From Fimbriimonadaceae bacterium (GTDB lineage Bacteria; Armatimonadota; Fimbriimonadia; Fimbriimonadales; Fimbriimonadaceae): 64,000 bases of DNA. The DNA is taken from assembly GCA_019694835.1 (NCBI GenBank), contig JAIBBE010000014.1, positions 131,573 through 195,572 on the forward strand. Direction: 5' to 3'. This document shows, piece after piece, positions 58,756 to 64,000 of the stretch; positions within the stretch are counted from its first letter, which is position 1; every line of letters starts with the position of its first letter. A model generated the notes under the pieces. That model was given only the letters and a program-made list of their open reading frames with translations. It was not told the DNA's origin and ran no database searches. The translations under genes and the position numbers were made by a program.

Positions 58756-59717
58756 TGTCCGTTCTTCAAGTCCGCGATCTTGAGGTCTCGTTTGGCCCCG
58801 CGCGCATCTTGCGCGGGGTCAGCTTCGATCTTGAGCGCGGACAGACACTGGGAGTCGTGGGTGAGTCCGGTTGCGGCAAGTCGATGACCGGCCTCGCGAT
58901 CATGGGTATGGTCCCTCCGGCCGGACGAGTTTCGGCGGGAAGCATGATGTTCGAGGGGCGCGACTTGGTCGGCTTGCGCCCCAAGGAGTGGCTTGCCATC
59001 CGCGGACAGGAAATCGCGATGGTCATGCAGGACCCGTTCACCGCCCTCAATCCGATGATGCGCATCGGTGAGCAGATCGCGGAGGTCTTTCGGCTTCATC
59101 TGGACATGGACGCGAAGACCGCTTGGGATAAGTCGGTCGAAATGCTGGGCAAGGTTGGGGTGCCCGCGCCCGAATCGGCGGCACGGAAGTATCCGCACCA
59201 GATGAGTGGCGGACAGAGGCAGCGTGTGGTCATTGCGATTGCGTTCGCGTGCAAACCCAAGATCCTGATCGCAGACGAGCCGACGACCGCGCTCGATGTC
59301 ACGCTTCAAGCCCAAATCCTCCGCCTGATCCGCCAGTTACAGGAGGAAGAAGGCACGGCGGTCATGCTGATCTCCCACGACATCGGCGTCATCGCCTCGC
59401 TGGCCTCGCGCATCGCCGTGTATTACGCGGGACGCGTTGTCGAAACAGGACCGACCGAGAGTGTCCTCCAAAGTCCGCGTCACCCGTACACGCAAGCCCT
59501 GCTCAACGCGCTGCCCGACCCGTCGAAGCAGCGACTGGAGGCGATTGCCGGACAGCCACCTGACCTCACCAAGCCGATCCCGGGCTGCGCGTTCGCGCCG
59601 CGATGTCCGGTTCGATTCGAGCAGTGCAGCGACGATCCGCCCATGATCGCGGTTGACGAGACACATGGCGCAGCGTGCTGGCGTGTCCGGCAGGCCGCCA
59701 CAAGCAGCAAGGCATGA
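58755..59717 (+). CDS. dppD: Oligopeptide/dipeptide ABC transporter ATP-binding protein (DppD/OppD)
   Basis: Walker A VVGESGCGKSMTGLAIMG, signature MSGGQRQRVVIAIAFACKP, Walker B ILIADEPTTALDV, and the C-terminal oligopeptide-type Cys motif IPGCAFAPRCPVRFEQC (oligo_HPY). 320 residues. ATG 58755 overlaps the cytochrome stop. No permease or binding protein is adjacent, so its partners are elsewhere. Confidence 0.9.
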   Translation: MSVLQVRDLEVSFGPARILRGVSFDLERGQTLGVVGESGCGKSMTGLAIMGMVPPAGRVSAGSMMFEGRDLVGLRPKEWLAIRGQEIAMVMQDPFTALNPMMRIGEQIAEVFRLHLDMDAKTAWDKSVEMLGKVGVPAPESAARKYPHQMSGGQRQRVVIAIAFACKPKILIADEPTTALDVTLQAQILRLIRQLQEEEGTAVMLISHDIGVIASLASRIAVYYAGRVVETGPTESVLQSPRHPYTQALLNALPDPSKQRLEAIAGQPPDLTKPIPGCAFAPRCPVRFEQCSDDPPMIAVDETHGAACWRVRQAATSSKA

Positions 59718-60529
59718 GAACACGCGTCCTCTGCCCGGCCAAGCTGAACCTCTCCCTCATTGTCGGGCGCCCCGACGCTACCGGCTACCACCCGATCCGG
59801 ACCGTCTTCCAGGCGATTCGGCTGTTCGATGAGCTGATCCTCGATAGTGACGCCCAGGAGACTTCGATCCAGGTCGAGGGCATGGACTTACCGACGGAGA
59901 ACACGCTGACGAAAACCCTGCGCTTGGTCGGTGAAGCCCTCCGGGTTCCTCCGCTCAAGATCACCCTTTCCAAGCGAATTCCAGCCGAGTCGGGACTGGG
60001 GGGCGGGAGTTCGGATGCGGCGGGGTTGCTGCGGGGACTTGATGCGTATCTGGTTGCGCCGATTCCAGAGCAACTCAAGTTCGAGATCGCGGTTGCAGTT
60101 GGGGCCGACGTGCCGTTCTTCCTCGTCGGTGGGCGGGCGCTGGGCGAGGGGTACGGCGAACGCCTCACACCCCTCCCTGACCCTCCCGAGACATGGTTTG
60201 CGTTGGCGCGGCCGAACGTGGGTGTCTCGACAGCTCAGGCCTACGCCGCGCTCGATGCCCTCGACTACCCGCGACCGACCGATGCGCCGCTCGGGGTGAA
60301 CGACTTCGAGCGTGTTGCCCCTTGCGAATCGACCGACCTGATCGAACGGCTCCAAGCCCTCGGCGCGAGCCGGGCGATGTTGAGCGGGTCGGGGTCGGCG
60401 GTGTTTGGGGAGTTCGAGTCGGAAGGTCAGGCGGCGCTGGCGGCGGGGGTTTTGGCGCGGGAAGGGGCCGTTTGGACGGCAGTCGCGTCTTCCCTGCCTC
60501 GGCGGACGAGTATGGTGGAGGCGCTGTGA
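59714..60529 (+). CDS. ispE: 4-diphosphocytidyl-2-C-methyl-D-erythritol kinase
   Basis: GHMP kinase of the MEP isoprenoid pathway. CPAKLNLSLIVGRPDATGYH at the N-terminus, ATP loop PAESGLGGGSSDAAGLLRG, and the C-terminal MLSGSGSAVFGEF. 271 residues from ATG 59714, which overlaps the dppD stop as ATGA. Confidence 0.93.
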   Translation: MRTRVLCPAKLNLSLIVGRPDATGYHPIRTVFQAIRLFDELILDSDAQETSIQVEGMDLPTENTLTKTLRLVGEALRVPPLKITLSKRIPAESGLGGGSSDAAGLLRGLDAYLVAPIPEQLKFEIAVAVGADVPFFLVGGRALGEGYGERLTPLPDPPETWFALARPNVGVSTAQAYAALDALDYPRPTDAPLGVNDFERVAPCESTDLIERLQALGASRAMLSGSGSAVFGEFESEGQAALAAGVLAREGAVWTAVASSLPRRTSMVEAL

Positions 60530-61272
60530 TGGATGTCGTGATCCTGGCCGGTGGTAGGTGTGCTCCTGACTTGGCGGAGGCAGCAGGGACCGAGCATCGA
60601 GCGATGCTGCCGGTTGGCGGGAGACCGATGGTCGAAATCGTGCTCGCGGCAGTGGCGCATCTGGGCGATCCGGTTGTCGTTGGTGGACCGGAGGGGCTCG
60701 CGAAGCGACAAGTCGAGGGCGGGCGCTCGTTCATCGAGAGCCTCGGGCGCGGGCTGGGCGAAGTGCAGACCGAGAACTTCCTCCTCGTGACCGCCGACTT
60801 GCCTTTCCTGACCCGCGAAGGGGTCGACGACTTCATCGCGCGATCCGATCCGAGCCTGCTTCTCAACTACCCGATCGTCGACGTCAAGGTCGCGGAGGCG
60901 GCGTATCCGGGCATGAAGCGGACGGCGATCAAGCTGCGCGAGGGGCGATTCACGGGCGGCAATGTGGCCCTCATGAAGACCGCCGCCATGCGCAAAGCGC
61001 TGCCGATCATGGAGCAGGCGTACGCGGTGCGGAAGAAGCCGTTTAAGCTCGCCTCGATGATCGGGGTGCGGACGCTGTTTCGAGTCGTCGCCGGTCAAGT
61101 CCTGCCGCGCACGCTGACGATCTCGGTCCTCGAGAAGGCGATCGCCAAGTTTCTCGGAGGCCCAGTGCGGGCTGTTGTTACCCCCTTCCCCGAAATTGGA
61201 GCGGATATCGACACGCTGGAGCAGTGGCGGGCGGTTTCCGGAGCATCTACCCGTGGGAGGGTGGATGCATAG
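60529..61272 (+). CDS. MobA-like nucleotidyltransferase
   Basis: 248 residues. NTP-transferase start VVILAGGRCAPDLAEAAGTEHRAMLPVG with a Gly-rich loop, then LLVTADLPFLTREGVDDFI (metal-binding Asp) and GRFTGGNVALMKT. It lacks the PKQ motif of IspD, so it is probably not the missing MEP cytidylyltransferase. Other options are MobA-, GlmU- or CofC-like. TGATG overlap with ispE suggests a linked role. Confidence 0.8.
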   Translation: MDVVILAGGRCAPDLAEAAGTEHRAMLPVGGRPMVEIVLAAVAHLGDPVVVGGPEGLAKRQVEGGRSFIESLGRGLGEVQTENFLLVTADLPFLTREGVDDFIARSDPSLLLNYPIVDVKVAEAAYPGMKRTAIKLREGRFTGGNVALMKTAAMRKALPIMEQAYAVRKKPFKLASMIGVRTLFRVVAGQVLPRTLTISVLEKAIAKFLGGPVRAVVTPFPEIGADIDTLEQWRAVSGASTRGRVDA

Positions 61273-61335
61273 CCTCCAATAGCCTAACGCCTAGGCATAC
61301 AGCGTCCCTACCGGTGCATGCCTCCCCGCAAACAG

Positions 61336-61358
61336 AAAAAGCCCCACCGAAGTGGGGC
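61336..61358 (-). terminator. rRNA operon terminator
   Basis: Minus-strand GCCCCAC TTCG GTGGGGC followed by TTTTT, directly after the 5S gene. Strong intrinsic terminator. Confidence 0.92.
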
Positions 61359-61371
61359 TCCTCAAAGTATC

Positions 61372-61495
61372 GTATCCGCGCAACGTGCATATCTTCCGGG
61401 AGGTTGCCCACCAAGTACTTCCGCCGCTGAGAGGCTTAACTGCCGTGTTCGGGATGGGAACGGGTGTTTCCCTCTCGCCATGATCACGCGAATAC
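61372..61495 (-). rRNA. rrf: 5S ribosomal RNA
   Basis: Minus-strand sequence with the conserved 5S core CCGTTCCCATCCCGAACACG and GGCGGAAGTACTTGGTGGGC. Terminal stem GTATTCGCG/CGCGGATAC closes the molecule at about 61495 and 61372. About 124 bases; exact ends are inferred from the stem. Confidence 0.9.
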
Positions 61496-61496
61496 A

Positions 61497-61526
61497 AACT
61501 GTCAGCGCTAAAGCGCTTTGACAGTT
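61497..61526 (-). other. Processing stem in the 23S-5S spacer
   Basis: Perfect cruciform-type inverted repeat AACTGTCA/TGACAGTT with inner AGCGCT pairs, immediately before the 5S gene. Likely an RNase processing stem. Confidence 0.55.
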
Positions 61527-61573
61527 GCACACCGATTAGTAGATTGCGCATTAAACGAACCGAGTGAAAGCTT

Positions 61574-64000
<2,427 letters not shown>

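Noticed and set aside
60529..61272. Nucleotidyltransferase as IspD
   Set aside because: It lacks the PKQ and other IspD motifs; only the fold and the position beside ispE fit.

Overview
The window looks like a GC-rich bacterial chromosome segment. The best lineage guess is Armatimonadota, class Fimbriimonadia. This is inferred from a recurrent C-terminal dockerin-like module (D-x-N-x-D-E-V-G-I repeats), DUF1559-type pseudopilins, a PEP-CTERM protein and extensive leaderless promoters, not from any search. Gene density is high, with many 1-4 base stop/start overlaps (GTGA, TAATG, TGATG). No prophage, insertion sequence or CRISPR array is visible.

Layout. 1-4.6 kb: branched-chain amino-acid ABC transporter (livK-livH-livM-livG, minus strand) beside the tail of a plus-strand gene. 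4.7-7.2 kb: glycogen debranching enzyme and thiamine pyrophosphokinase. 7.4-9.2 kb: small protein and a secreted dockerin-like protein. 9.4-12.6 kb: rpoZ-dnaJ-prmA-rsmE operon. 12.8-18.7 kb: VOC protein, phytanoyl-CoA dioxygenase-like protein, secreted serine protease, mutS. 18.7-30.6 kb: a large beta-propeller/Ig-like secreted protein, then a LacI-controlled beta-glucan locus (GH16, lipoprotein clan GH-A glycosidase, GH1, pseudopilin and two surface proteins sharing a putative carbohydrate-binding domain) with the operator CGAAACGTTTCG at four promoters. 30.7-37.4 kb: tRNA-Pro, DUF4434 protein, comM, FtsB-like and HTH proteins, S9 peptidase. 37.6-44.9 kb: ruvC, GH127, a membrane AAA/STAND-like ATPase with a YARHG domain, dnaB, an Asp-rich repeat protein, a response regulator. 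45-61.3 kb: HD hydrolase, two VapBC modules, rfbD, an E2 acyltransferase overlapping an MlaF-like ATPase, methyltransferases, an isocitrate dehydrogenase-like enzyme, a C-type-lectin dockerin protein, a dihaem cytochrome c, dppD, ispE and a nucleotidyltransferase. 61.3-64 kb: minus-strand 5S rRNA and the 3' two-thirds of the 23S rRNA gene.

Most notable. (1) The 23S gene is interrupted by a 288-nt ORF-less group I intron at the conserved CCTAAGGT/AGCGAAATT site, with recognisable P1, P/Q (P4) and R/S (P7) elements. (2) At least eleven genes start exactly 6 nt after a -10-like hexamer, the signature of leaderless transcription; this also resolves several start codons (mutS, the AAA ATPase, the E2 enzyme). 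(3) The LacI/beta-glucan regulon contains a ~155-residue domain used in three architectures: alone with PEP-CTERM, with a dockerin-like tail, and fused to GH16.
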